From Planctomycetales bacterium (GTDB taxonomy: Bacteria; Planctomycetota; Planctomycetia; Planctomycetales; Planctomycetaceae): a DNA stretch of 64,000 nucleotides. A program made the translations under genes and the position numbers. The notes beneath the pieces were generated by a model. The model searched no databases, had not been told where the DNA came from, and was given only the letters and a program-made list of their open reading frames with translations. Shown here piece by piece: positions 8,940-17,897 of this stretch. The stretch's first letter is position 1. Each line of letters begins with the position of its first letter. Location: assembly GCA_026400835.1 (NCBI GenBank), contig JAPLOA010000047.1, forward strand, positions 1-64,000, read 5' to 3'.

Positions 8940-9395
8940 CTAATCTACAACCGCCTGCTCTTCAATCAGCAGATTCACTGAAATCAAGTGGACTGGGGTA
9001 TGGCTGGCAGCGACCGGGAACTGCAACTGAAGCACGTTAAAGGCTAACAGCCGTCCCGACACATCGACATGAAGCACACCATTCGCCCCGGATCGGTCGC
9101 CAGAGAATGAAAGGGCTGCTTTGTTCAGCAGCACAGTCTTCAGTGATTCCGAAGAGCCCACGTTGTCCAGTTCAATCCCGATGAGTACTCGTGTGGATTC
9201 ATCGAGACCACTGGGGCGATGAAACTTTCGAGTCAGCACAATCGTGTCGGAGTCTGAGACGGGTTCAATAACACCAACATCGCTCAGCGCGAACGGAAGT
9301 TTGCATGTTGACGATGTCGCGTCCGTCTCTGCCACCAGCGACGTCACAAGACGTACTTCCCATGGTGCGGCCAGTCGAATTCGGTGTAGCCCCAT
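8940..9395 (-). CDS. Hypothetical protein, possible galactose-binding-like fold
   Basis: 151 residues, no signal peptide and no membrane segment. I do not recognise a named family with certainty. The middle, RKFHRPSGLDESTRVLIGIE followed by a VLLNKAALSF strand and VDVSGRLLAFNVLQLQF, resembles the beta-sandwich sugar-binding pattern of glycoside hydrolase family 2, where an R(R/K)F..P.gL motif precedes a LNG strand and a DIT..L..N.L strand. That assignment is inference. It is the last gene of a three-gene minus-strand operon, 42 bases behind the ExeA-like ATPase gene. Its coding character is supported by codon use like its neighbours and by the terminator just behind its stop. Confidence 0.65.
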   Translation of the reverse strand: MGLHRIRLAAPWEVRLVTSLVAETDATSSTCKLPFALSDVGVIEPVSDSDTIVLTRKFHRPSGLDESTRVLIGIELDNVGSSESLKTVLLNKAALSFSGDRSGANGVLHVDVSGRLLAFNVLQLQFPVAASHTPVHLISVNLLIEEQAVVD

Positions 9396-9437
9396 TAAGG
9401 CAATTCTTTCGGAGACATAAGCCGCAGGAAACCATCC

Positions 9438-10253
9438 TCAGGCGGCAGCAGGCAATAACTCCGCACCGACAGCGTCAATGTGAGCTTCAGTAATCTGATT
9501 CAGCTGTTCGGCATAACCAACCAGCAACGCCATATCGCAGAGGCGATTGAGGCGGCGAGGGTTCCCGGCCGTGACTTCAAAGAGGCGATTCAATGCTCCC
9601 GGAGAGAAGATATCATCCCGGCCATTGACCCGTGTCAGTGCTGTCGTCACATAGTCGGCGGTCTCCGCAACCGTGAATCCGGACAGAGGAGTCGTCACGG
9701 CAATGCGTTCGCTGAGTTCCCCCACCTTCCGGAGTCGGGAAGACAGTGCGGGCAGGCCGAGCAGCAGTATGGACAGGCGAGTGGACTCGTCTGATTCGGA
9801 CATGTTCAGCAAAGGCTGAATCACGAACTGCAACGCATCGTCGGACAACAGATGAGCGTCATCAATGCAGAGGAGCGGCTGTTGTCCTCGTGCTGAATAC
9901 TGTTTGAGGCTATTCTGAATCTGCCGTAATACAGCATCTGTTCCACCGCCGTCCGGGCCCACGTTGCCGCACAATTCAGCAGCAATGAGTCTCAGCAGGT
10001 CATCACATCCCAGAGCCGGAAAGACGACATGCGCGAAAGGACGAAACTCCGCATTGTCGGTTACAAAGGTGCGTGCCAGCGTGGACTTGCCAGTGCCCGA
10101 CAGTCCGATCACAAGCCCTGGTCCCGGAAAGTTCTCGAGGCCATACTTGAGGCGGAGCAGCGCGGCATGATGCGACTTACTGCGATAAAACTGAGCTGTC
10201 TCAGACCGGTGAGAGAACGGCTTGCCACTCAGCTTCCAGAACGATTCGTACAT
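9438..10253 (-). CDS. ExeA/GspA-type AAA ATPase
   Basis: 271 residues, the size of the N-terminal ATPase part of ExeA/GspA. It opens with the family signature MYESFWKLSGKPFSH. Walker A is GLSGTGKST at residues 50-58 and Walker B is LLCIDDAHLL, with LLGLP as sensor region and a C-terminal winged-helix-like lid (FEVTAGNPRRLNRLCDMALL). ExeA-like ATPases work at the inner membrane with a GspB-like partner in envelope assembly; in planctomycetes they are widespread, often without a peptidoglycan-binding tail, as here. The gene is 17 bases behind a gene for a one-helix membrane protein, which may be that partner. Which substrate is remodelled is not visible. Confidence 0.87.
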   Translation of the reverse strand: MYESFWKLSGKPFSHRSETAQFYRSKSHHAALLRLKYGLENFPGPGLVIGLSGTGKSTLARTFVTDNAEFRPFAHVVFPALGCDDLLRLIAAELCGNVGPDGGGTDAVLRQIQNSLKQYSARGQQPLLCIDDAHLLSDDALQFVIQPLLNMSESDESTRLSILLLGLPALSSRLRKVGELSERIAVTTPLSGFTVAETADYVTTALTRVNGRDDIFSPGALNRLFEVTAGNPRRLNRLCDMALLVGYAEQLNQITEAHIDAVGAELLPAAA

Positions 10254-10270
10254 GAGACTTATCTGCAGAT

Positions 10271-10948
10271 CTAGTTGAGAGGCTGAATGCGGCCAGTGAA
10301 CCTTACAGAGCGAGGATTGGCCGGGGGTGAGTTATCCGAAGATGGCTGAGCAGGAAATTCAGGACTGCCATTTGACTCTGACTGCACCGCAGACTGATTG
10401 CGAATATCACCGATACGTTCATTGAGCAGAGGATGCTCGGAGCCCCGACTTGAAACCTGAACCTGTGGTGCGTCAACTTCCATCTGCGGAATGGTCAGCG
10501 GAAACGGATCCGCGGCCGCAATGTCCGATGGCTCCGCTGGCTCTCTGAGAGGCGAAACTTCAATGGCATCGAACTCATCCAGCATCAGTTCTCCGTCAGC
10601 CGCGTCGGCTTCCGCTGCATCACTGTCAGCAGATTTGACGCCATCGAACCAGAACACCGCAACACAGACCGCCACGATGACCGCAGTCGTCTGACGCCGA
10701 TGACTGAGCAGATACTCCAGAGCGTTTGGACGTGTCGCCGCTGAAGAAATCACAGTTGTCAGTTCAGGAGTCGAGGCTGATGTATTCTGAGGGAACTCTT
10801 CAATGATTCCCTGCTCAGGCAATGCAACATTTGAAGCAGCGACCAAATCTGAGGGGGCAACCAACGTTACGGCTGGCGGTTGTTCGTCCGGTATCGAAGT
10901 CTGCGGCGATGTTATTCTTTGAAGAGCCTGGCCAAGAATGTCAGTCAT
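10271..10948 (-). CDS. Single-pass membrane protein, possible GspB-like partner
   Basis: 225 residues. An N-terminal cytoplasmic part of ~85 residues is followed by one hydrophobic segment (TTAVIVAVCVAVFWF) and an acidic, Pro/Ser-rich C-terminal part. No enzyme motif is visible. The layout (cytoplasm, one helix, long exported tail) together with the ATPase gene 17 bases downstream resembles the GspA-GspB or ExeA-ExeB pairing. The similarity is by position and topology only. It is the first gene of the operon, so the promoter should lie in 10949-11100. Confidence 0.6.
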   Translation of the reverse strand: MTDILGQALQRITSPQTSIPDEQPPAVTLVAPSDLVAASNVALPEQGIIEEFPQNTSASTPELTTVISSAATRPNALEYLLSHRRQTTAVIVAVCVAVFWFDGVKSADSDAAEADAADGELMLDEFDAIEVSPLREPAEPSDIAAADPFPLTIPQMEVDAPQVQVSSRGSEHPLLNERIGDIRNQSAVQSESNGSPEFPAQPSSDNSPPANPRSVRFTGRIQPLN

Positions 10949-11566
10949 AGTTCAGCTCTCCGTGCTGATCGCCACAAGAACAGGATGCGTCAAAGGAGTT
11001 GATGCCCGACACCGATGTTGCAGATCATTGATCCCTGAGTCCGAATCAAAAAACTCTGCAGTATCGATCTGATCGACGCCTGTTTGGCGCAAACTTTACG
11101 CTTCTTCCGATTGTGAGTTCTGCGGTGAGTGATTGTGAAGCTCGAAACTTCGGCAGACTTCGCCGTTGGCGGGAAATGCAGATTCACGCTGCGGGCCGGC
11201 ATTCGCGGTGATCGAAACGCGTTGACTCCACGTTTTACGTGAAGTCAGCAGCGAGCGAACGACTGAAGGATCTTCACCGGGAACGACCAAAACGCTGATA
11301 TTGATGCGGCGATATTTGCCGAAATCACAAGCAACCCGGGTTAACCAGAGGGCCGGAATCTCGGACTCGTTTCCATGAGGCGAGAAGTCGGTTAGCATTC
11401 ACGAATTGATCGCTCAGTGGCCGGGGAACGAGATGATCGTCATGCCCTGGTGTTGTGACTTGCAGAATGACTCTCGGCGATGGACAAACATCGCACTGAA
11501 AAACAATGATGGGCCTGTTCATCGTTTGGCCCGTACTCACTTCGGCAAAGACAGGAAGGAAACGCC
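10949..11566. other. Spacer with a doubtful small gene
   Basis: This 618-base region separates the minus-strand ATPase operon from msrA on the plus strand. It contains the doubtful 100-codon minus frame described separately. The rest shows no clear hairpin, RNA gene or repeat. Promoters for both flanking transcripts must be here. Confidence 0.5.
11096..11398 (-). CDS. Possible small hypothetical protein, perhaps frameshifted
   Basis: 100 codons with codon use like the surrounding genes (many CGC, CTG, GAA), no domain recognised. A second minus-strand frame just upstream, open from ~11522 to 11325, also looks coding for its first 40 codons (FQCDVCPSPRVILQV). The two overlap at 11325-11398. 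One explanation is a single gene of ~140-165 codons interrupted by a frameshift near 11390. Another is that neither is translated. There is no clear ribosome binding site for either start. Confidence 0.3.
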   Translation of the reverse strand: MLTDFSPHGNESEIPALWLTRVACDFGKYRRINISVLVVPGEDPSVVRSLLTSRKTWSQRVSITANAGPQRESAFPANGEVCRSFELHNHSPQNSQSEEA

Positions 11567-12148
11567 ATGACTGGTACTGATGAGAAGAAGACAGAAAAGC
11601 CAAAGACTCAATTGGCGACTTTTGGCGGCGGCTGTTTCTGGTGTACGGAAGCGGTGTTTTTGAAATGTCGTGGAGTTCTGAAGGTTGTCAGCGGGTACAC
11701 GGGTGGCGTGAAGCCAAATCCAACCTACAAAGACATTTGCACCGGGCTGACCGGACACGCGGAAGTGATTCAGATTGAATTCGATCCATCAAAAGTGACT
11801 TTCGATCAACTGCTTGACGTCTTCTTCCATACTCATGATCCTACGACGAAGAACCGTCAGGGTGCCGACGTGGGAACTCAGTATCGCTCCTCGGTCTTCT
11901 TCCACGATGAGGCCCAGAAGGAAGCAACAAAAAAGGTCATCGCTGAACTCAACAAGTCAGGAGACTTCGATGACCCGATTGTCACGACAATCGAAGAGAT
12001 GAAAAAATTCTATCCGGCCGAGGACTACCATCAGGACTACTTTGCTCAGAATCCTGACAATCCTTACTGCGCGGCTGTGGTGGGGCCCAAGGTGGCCAAG
12101 TTCCAGAAGCGATACAAGGACATGGTCAAAAAGGACGGGGAAGAGTAA
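11567..12148 (+). CDS. msrA: Peptide methionine sulfoxide reductase MsrA
   Basis: 193 residues, typical for MsrA. It reduces the S-epimer of methionine sulfoxide in proteins, using a catalytic cysteine. The signature GGGCFWC spans residues 20-26, with Cys23 as the nucleophile. Further conserved parts are GYTGG, GHAEVIQIEFDP, FFHTHDPTT, GTQYRS and AEDYHQDYF. There is no signal peptide, so it acts in the cytoplasm. AGGAAGGA before the ATG is a good ribosome binding site. No msrB domain is fused. Its stop codon abuts the stop codon of the convergent rhomboid gene with no base between. Confidence 0.97.
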   Translation: MTGTDEKKTEKPKTQLATFGGGCFWCTEAVFLKCRGVLKVVSGYTGGVKPNPTYKDICTGLTGHAEVIQIEFDPSKVTFDQLLDVFFHTHDPTTKNRQGADVGTQYRSSVFFHDEAQKEATKKVIAELNKSGDFDDPIVTTIEEMKKFYPAEDYHQDYFAQNPDNPYCAAVVGPKVAKFQKRYKDMVKKDGEE

Positions 12149-12955
12149 TCAGTCCCATGGAAATCGAATGTGATCGAAACGTCGATCAGTCCCGGGCCGC
12201 ACCACGAGAACTCGTGGTTGAGTCTGCCCGCTTTTGTTCAGCAACCATGCGACGATAAAGCCCGCCACAAAGCCGCCGATGTGAGCCCACCAGGCAACAC
12301 CGGCGGCCTCAGTTGCACCGATCGAAAAAGTTCCCTGCAACAGTTGGATTACAAACCAGAGCCCGAGAAAAATCGGTGCCGGGATGACCATCATCTGCAG
12401 GATGAACAGCAGCGGAACGAGCGTCATAACATTCGCATGGGGATAGAGCACCAGATACGCCCCCATTACACCGGCAATCGCACCGCTGGCTCCCAACGTA
12501 GGAATGCCCGAGTTCACTTCGAAAACATAATGTGCAAAACTCGCTGCCGCTCCGCAGCCCACGTAGAAGAACAGATAGCCCCAGTGGCCGAGTCGATCTT
12601 CGACGTTGTCCCCGAAGATATACAGGAACCACATATTGCCAAGCAGGTGCATGAAGCTCCCGTGCAGAAATATACAGCTGATGGCCGTTGTCCACGCAGG
12701 GAGCGCGAGCGGAGGCACTTCGTGGCGAACGGTTACCTCGCGAACCCCAAACGGCGTCTTGACAATTCGATGATCTTCTATCAACACCGGCTGATCAGGT
12801 TTTGTAATCCGCTGGGGAATCATGCTGAAACGCAAAGTGAAGGTACCGTCCGTGTCTGCGGATTGCACGAGAAACATGAGGATACACACGATCATCAACG
12901 CATAGTTAACGACCGGGGTTGTTCGCGCCGGAACATTGTCCCGCAATGGAATCAT
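12149..12955 (-). CDS. Rhomboid family intramembrane serine protease
   Basis: 268 residues with six to seven hydrophobic segments. The catalytic dyad is visible: Ser157 in GASGAIAG and His225 in AHIGGFVAG. HLLGNMWFLYIFGDNVEDRLG (about 103-123) is the conserved rhomboid loop with the stabilising HxxxN. An extended periplasmic stretch after helix 1 (residues ~35-85) is typical of the larger bacterial rhomboids. These enzymes cleave membrane helices of partner proteins; the target is unknown. AAAGGAG stands just before the ATG. The start overlaps the stop of the upstream GT-C gene by 4 bases, so the two are translationally coupled. Confidence 0.93.
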   Translation of the reverse strand: MIPLRDNVPARTTPVVNYALMIVCILMFLVQSADTDGTFTLRFSMIPQRITKPDQPVLIEDHRIVKTPFGVREVTVRHEVPPLALPAWTTAISCIFLHGSFMHLLGNMWFLYIFGDNVEDRLGHWGYLFFYVGCGAAASFAHYVFEVNSGIPTLGASGAIAGVMGAYLVLYPHANVMTLVPLLFILQMMVIPAPIFLGLWFVIQLLQGTFSIGATEAAGVAWWAHIGGFVAGFIVAWLLNKSGQTQPRVLVVRPGTDRRFDHIRFPWD

Positions 12956-14967
12956 GGTTGGGGCTCCTTTTCGGTGGCGACCGGTGCAGCGCCAGCCTGA
13001 GCCGACAACTGAGACTTCGTCAACTGAAATGTCACCGGATCAAAAACGTACAGCATGCGCGATGGGAATGCCTTCGACAATTGAGCAATCTCTGCAGCAG
13101 AACCAGGATGTCGACAGGTCAGAACATCACCCGAAAGATCCGGCGGATTGATGATATAGCTTAACTGCGGATCAGAGTTCCGTTCGTCGACCAGAATCAG
13201 ACACGGTTGTTGAATACGAGGCGAGTTTACCAGCCGATTGAACAGTTCAAACCGAACCCGAGAAAACGCCTGTTCGTTCACGGCCAGTGAAACTCGCGAC
13301 GATCCCCAGAATGATTCCGCCGTCACCCAGTTTGGCAGCAGGCATGAAACAACAAGTGCCAGCATCCATCCTCGCATGGCTTTCTTCATCCTGATGACAC
13401 GCATCACGTCCTGAGCATTTCTGAATCCGACAGCCGTCATCATTAATAATAAAGGTGCCGTCTCGAAGACATAATGCCAATGCAAAATGCCATCGTACCA
13501 GTATGGAATGTGGACAAGGTGCAGCGAAACAATCGACAGGCCCACGAGACCAATTCGATTGTCACCTCCCGACCAACGGCAACACGAAGGCATCGCGCAG
13601 ATGACGGCAAACAGGAGTGCGGTGATTCCTAATGACCACTGACTGCTCGCGACAGTCCGATTCCATAGATTCTCAGCAGCCTTGCTCGGCGTCAGGTTCG
13701 TCGCCCAGCGATCGTAGGCTTTCAGCGTTTTTGGTCCGGCTGCCTGCTGACCAAGTTCAACGTTGTTGAATCCAAAGCGATGAGATGGAGTCCAGGTGTC
13801 TGTGTAATACTGATACGCCGATCGATTCCAGTGTCCGGTAATGGACTGATTCATGATCCCGAGCACAACAAAGCCCAGAACGATCGGCCCGCCCATCGCG
13901 AGAACATGCCTGAGTCTCAGGCTCGCCTCAAAATCAGCAGGAACAGCTTTGTACATCAGCCGGCGTAGAAGACCAGGAACGAACCAAACTCCGAAAGGCA
14001 GTGCAAATCCGGCTGCCGTCATCGGACGTCCCAGCATCGCGAGCGCCAGGGAAACGCCTGCGATGAAGCAGTCTGCGGTTCGATTTGACGCCATCAACCT
14101 GAGAAATGCCCAAAGAAACACAGAAAGGGCTAACATCGTGGCATGATGGGCCAATAAAAGATTGCTAAAAACTGCGAGCCCGGGGCTGACGGCGATCAAG
14201 AGTCCGCCAACAACGGCGGAACGTAACGGAAGCAGCCTCAGGAGGCAGCGGAAAAAGAACACACTCGAGAGCGCCCCAGCGATCCACTGTCCCAGCCACG
14301 GGACGTCAAGGGCCACGAACGGAGCCAACCACGCACCGGTGAGTGGAAAATACCGACTGGCCGTCGTGGGGTCATTCAGCACGTGGATCTGATGAAAGAG
14401 ATCCGGACGCACCATCATGGGTGGCCACGCAAAGCGTCCGGCAAGAAACGTCCGCGCTTGCAGCAGATAGCTGAACTCATCGTGATAAGCCGGTGGCAGT
14501 CGAGCAAAGCGTACCGTGTCTGGAAGTTCAGACGGCGGAGCGGACACCCCGATCTGCATCTCGCGCCAGCCGATTGAAGCACTGCACAGGAAGGAAACCA
14601 GAAACATGCCCGCTGTGATCAACCAATAACGTCGTAGCGGTTTTGTAAGACCCTTCGTATCAGTCGCTTCAGCAGCTTTTGTCAGGTGCAACAAGATCAC
14701 TCGCGGCCGTACACCACGAACTCCGGCGAACAGAATTGCTGGAAGAGTGAGCAGCACCAGGAACGGCAGAGTCGTGTCCGGATTCCAGTCGGCAAACCAA
14801 CCCAAAATACCGGAGGGGCCGGCAATGGCGGCCTGCAACCGAGACCACTCGAACGGCAGACAAACACACAAACTACCCAACCAACCGACAATGACAAAAA
14901 CGGATCGGAAAGCGAGGGAGTTTCGGAAACCAGCGGAATCTGTAGGGGCAGTTTCGGGACGACTCAT
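12952..14967 (-). CDS. GT-C fold membrane glycosyltransferase-like protein (PMT/GT39-like)
   Basis: 671 residues with roughly a dozen hydrophobic segments and a hydrophilic C-terminal part. After the first helices an acidic motif, YHDEFSYLLQARTFLAGR (about residue 160), matches the first extracytoplasmic loop of GT-C enzymes, where a D/E pair binds the metal or lipid-phosphate sugar. The phrase TGAWLAPF and the following helices fit the PMT_2 (dolichyl-phosphate-mannose mannosyltransferase-like) pattern. It would transfer a sugar from a polyprenyl-phosphate donor on the periplasmic side. Acceptor and sugar are unknown. It overlaps the rhomboid gene by 4 bases and follows the MMPL gene by 4 bases. 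Confidence 0.75.
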   Translation of the reverse strand: MSRPETAPTDSAGFRNSLAFRSVFVIVGWLGSLCVCLPFEWSRLQAAIAGPSGILGWFADWNPDTTLPFLVLLTLPAILFAGVRGVRPRVILLHLTKAAEATDTKGLTKPLRRYWLITAGMFLVSFLCSASIGWREMQIGVSAPPSELPDTVRFARLPPAYHDEFSYLLQARTFLAGRFAWPPMMVRPDLFHQIHVLNDPTTASRYFPLTGAWLAPFVALDVPWLGQWIAGALSSVFFFRCLLRLLPLRSAVVGGLLIAVSPGLAVFSNLLLAHHATMLALSVFLWAFLRLMASNRTADCFIAGVSLALAMLGRPMTAAGFALPFGVWFVPGLLRRLMYKAVPADFEASLRLRHVLAMGGPIVLGFVVLGIMNQSITGHWNRSAYQYYTDTWTPSHRFGFNNVELGQQAAGPKTLKAYDRWATNLTPSKAAENLWNRTVASSQWSLGITALLFAVICAMPSCCRWSGGDNRIGLVGLSIVSLHLVHIPYWYDGILHWHYVFETAPLLLMMTAVGFRNAQDVMRVIRMKKAMRGWMLALVVSCLLPNWVTAESFWGSSRVSLAVNEQAFSRVRFELFNRLVNSPRIQQPCLILVDERNSDPQLSYIINPPDLSGDVLTCRHPGSAAEIAQLSKAFPSRMLYVFDPVTFQLTKSQLSAQAGAAPVATEKEPQP

Positions 14968-14971
14968 AGGC

Positions 14972-17734
14972 TCAGGCCGCGAGTGACTTCACATCGTCCG
15001 TTTTTTTTTCATAGCCAGCGAGTCGGCTGAACACTCCCAGTTTCCCTGTCGCCAAAAGCATCAGCAGTGACGGAACCATGATCGGGCGAATTACAAACGT
15101 GTCCAGCATGACACCCAAAGCCAGTGCGAAACCCAGTTGATCCATCCCGACCAAACTACCCGCCATCAGAGATGAGAACGTACCGGCCATGATGATTCCA
15201 CAGCTCGAGATAATGCTGCCGGTTCTTTCCAGAGCCACAGTGATTCCCTTCACGGGCCCATGGATCTTTTCCTCTTCCTCGATACGAGCCATCAGGAAGA
15301 TATTGTAATCTTCACCCACGGCGATCAGGATCGTGAACAGGAACATCGGCACTTTCCAGTCGAGACCGGCAAAGCCCTGCGGATCCATCGCCCAGAATGC
15401 AAGATATGTGATACCCAGCGTGGCGAGATAGCTATAGAAGACTGTGAACATCAGGTAGGCACAAATTCCGGGTCGTCGCAGCAGAACCACGAGAATCAAA
15501 TAGACACCCAGCATGACGAGGGTATCGATTCTGATCTGGTCAGAGTCGGTCACGTCCTTCAGGTCGCTGATGTCCGCCGTATTACCAACGAATGACAGCG
15601 AAGCGTCTTTTAACCCCTCGGGCAGATGAGCATGAATCTTGTCTCGCAGGTTTCGGAAGTCACTGATGCTGTCCCGAGAAAACGGGTCCTGCTTGAAAAT
15701 CAGATCCACTCGAGTCACTGCGGGATTGACGGAACTGACGAAGTAATCGCGGGCATGCTTCTTCGCAGCCTGACGAACTGCAAATGTCATTTTCCCCGGT
15801 TCGCGCTGGCCTTTGGGGGCATACATTGAGCGTACTGCATGCAGCCCCAGTTCGTCTTTCTTCTCGACAAGGCTCTTTGTGAACTCCGTGACCATCTCAA
15901 ATGGCTCGCCCTGAATCGGACTGAAGTCCACAACCGGCGCGGACAGACTACCAGACCAGGCACCATCTTCCTGAACCAGCGTCAGGTCGTAGTCGCGATC
16001 ATCCTGCGTCCACTTACCAGCCACAGTTTTTCCGTCGGCAGACACGGTCCCGGAATACATCGCTGATTTCCGGGGGATTGAGAATTCAAGACTCTGCCCA
16101 GCAACAGGAGCAAATCCCTCTGCGGCAAAGACATCGCCGCCTTCATTCAGGCTGACGACTTGCCATGTATTGGCATCTTTTGCATCAGCAGCGGGCTGAA
16201 TTCGAAATTTGAATTCACGGGAACCAGCGTCAACGAGAACCGTCAACGGGGCCACTTCTCCGGCCGGGAAATGTCGTTGAACGGCCTCGGCGCCATAAAC
16301 GCTGCGGGCCGTATCAGGCAGCTCGGAAAGCAGGCCATAGCTAAGATTGCCGAAGTAGATGATACCCACGAGAGTAAACGGCAGCATCATCGCCATGCTG
16401 CCAATCCACGCTGCCCATGCACGTCGCTCAATCAGGCTGCCAATCCAGTGCCAACCAGCCGTCAACAGATTCTTTTTCTGCAGACGAGTCACAAAGTCTG
16501 AACTGCTGGGGAAACTGGCGTCGCGGCGAGAAGCCAATGATGGAACGTTTGGCCAGAATGCCCAGCGGCCAATGAGCCGCAAAATTGCCGGCGTCAGCGT
16601 GAGAGCAGCAAGAAGACAAACACCCAGACCGAATGTGATCGCCAGACCAGCCTGTCGAAACTTACCGAACTCGGCGAAGACCAACATCCCGATCCCGCAC
16701 ATGACAGTGCCAGCGCTGGCCGTCAATGCCGCCCCAATCCGTTGAAGTGTTCCGGAGATGGCGTCTTCGATTGTCTGGCCTCCATCAATTTCTTCACGGT
16801 AACGAGCAATCAGAAACAGACAATAGTCCACACCAGCCCCGTAAATCAGCACTGTCACGTATGTTTCAATTCCGTTGAACAGACTGATGATTCCCGCCGC
16901 CGCCGCCATGGACAGCAACGTCAGCGAAACAGCAGTTGAAACGGCAACAGTAATCAGCGGAATCATCGCCAGGGCTGGAGCGCGGTAGATCAGAATCAAC
17001 AGACCTACTACCAAAATCACGGTCCATTTCTCGGTCGACTTCGCGCTGTTCTTGGCTTCACGAATCATGTCACGACCAAATGTCGCACTGCCACTGATTG
17101 CAATCTCAAGGCCAGCGGGCAACGAAGTCTCTTCTCCGGCGGGAGTTCTGGAAAGCTGTTCCACAAACTTCTCAACCTGATCCACAACATCTGTATTTTG
17201 CTGATCGAGAAACTCGGTACTGAGCCCCATAACGATCGTGGTCGCCTGCTTGTCTTCGCTGATCAGAAGATCACCAATCTTCTTATCCGCAAACCAGGTA
17301 ATTCCCTGCACAATTCTTGGCGGGGAATTCTTCTCAGTGCTTGCGATTTCGGTCACAGCCGCGTTCGCTGGGTCAACCCCCGCATCGGCTGCAAGCTGCT
17401 CATCAGGCATCGGGAGTCGGGCAATCTTGTGAATCTCCGGGATCACTCGAGCCGTCAGATAGTCGTAGTCGGACTTCAGAAGTCCATCGGAACTTTCCCG
17501 ACGCACCAAAAGAACCAGCGTACTCGCCAACAGGTCATTGGGAAATGCTTCGCGGAAACCTTCAGTTGCAATACGGCTGGGTGAGTCTTCCGGCAGGAAC
17601 GCGAACTCACCGTTTTGAACAACATCCTCCCATTTTGGCGCGGTGGAAACGCAAACCACCAGCAGCGCGACCCATGCTGCAAGAATCAGAAAAGCGTGTT
17701 TCGCTGTGATGTCTCCAAGACGTTTGAACAGCAT
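14972..17734 (-). CDS. MMPL/RND-family transporter
   Basis: 920 residues from the Met before LFKRLGDITAKHAFLIL; an upstream in-frame Met 13 codons earlier is less likely. Two halves of six helices, each with a large loop outside the inner membrane. Typical MMPL signs are YGAGVDYCLFLIARYREE in the first half and AVGEDYNIFLMARIEEE in the second, the membrane Asp-Tyr motifs that carry the proton relay. Such proteins export lipids or hydrophobic molecules. The second periplasmic domain contains a beta-rich insert of about 100 residues (encoded around 15900-16250) with a repeated GTVSADGKTVAGKW / GAWSGSL pattern. A run of nine A's lies near the 3' end (15001-15009 on the plus strand). It begins an operon-like run with the GT-C and rhomboid genes. 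Confidence 0.9.
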   Translation of the reverse strand: MLFKRLGDITAKHAFLILAAWVALLVVCVSTAPKWEDVVQNGEFAFLPEDSPSRIATEGFREAFPNDLLASTLVLLVRRESSDGLLKSDYDYLTARVIPEIHKIARLPMPDEQLAADAGVDPANAAVTEIASTEKNSPPRIVQGITWFADKKIGDLLISEDKQATTIVMGLSTEFLDQQNTDVVDQVEKFVEQLSRTPAGEETSLPAGLEIAISGSATFGRDMIREAKNSAKSTEKWTVILVVGLLILIYRAPALAMIPLITVAVSTAVSLTLLSMAAAAGIISLFNGIETYVTVLIYGAGVDYCLFLIARYREEIDGGQTIEDAISGTLQRIGAALTASAGTVMCGIGMLVFAEFGKFRQAGLAITFGLGVCLLAALTLTPAILRLIGRWAFWPNVPSLASRRDASFPSSSDFVTRLQKKNLLTAGWHWIGSLIERRAWAAWIGSMAMMLPFTLVGIIYFGNLSYGLLSELPDTARSVYGAEAVQRHFPAGEVAPLTVLVDAGSREFKFRIQPAADAKDANTWQVVSLNEGGDVFAAEGFAPVAGQSLEFSIPRKSAMYSGTVSADGKTVAGKWTQDDRDYDLTLVQEDGAWSGSLSAPVVDFSPIQGEPFEMVTEFTKSLVEKKDELGLHAVRSMYAPKGQREPGKMTFAVRQAAKKHARDYFVSSVNPAVTRVDLIFKQDPFSRDSISDFRNLRDKIHAHLPEGLKDASLSFVGNTADISDLKDVTDSDQIRIDTLVMLGVYLILVVLLRRPGICAYLMFTVFYSYLATLGITYLAFWAMDPQGFAGLDWKVPMFLFTILIAVGEDYNIFLMARIEEEEKIHGPVKGITVALERTGSIISSCGIIMAGTFSSLMAGSLVGMDQLGFALALGVMLDTFVIRPIMVPSLLMLLATGKLGVFSRLAGYEKKTDDVKSLAA

Positions 17735-17897
17735 TGAAAAAGCCTGATCACCAATGGAATGTTGAGGACACAACGTGAAAGACGCCCATCCGTTCGTCTA
17801 CAACAGGGAACCCTACAAACAACGGGCGTTGAATTCAATCTTAGGTGGTAGCCGCAATCCCGTCGTCGGCAGAGAAAAAAGGACATTTACCTCTGGC

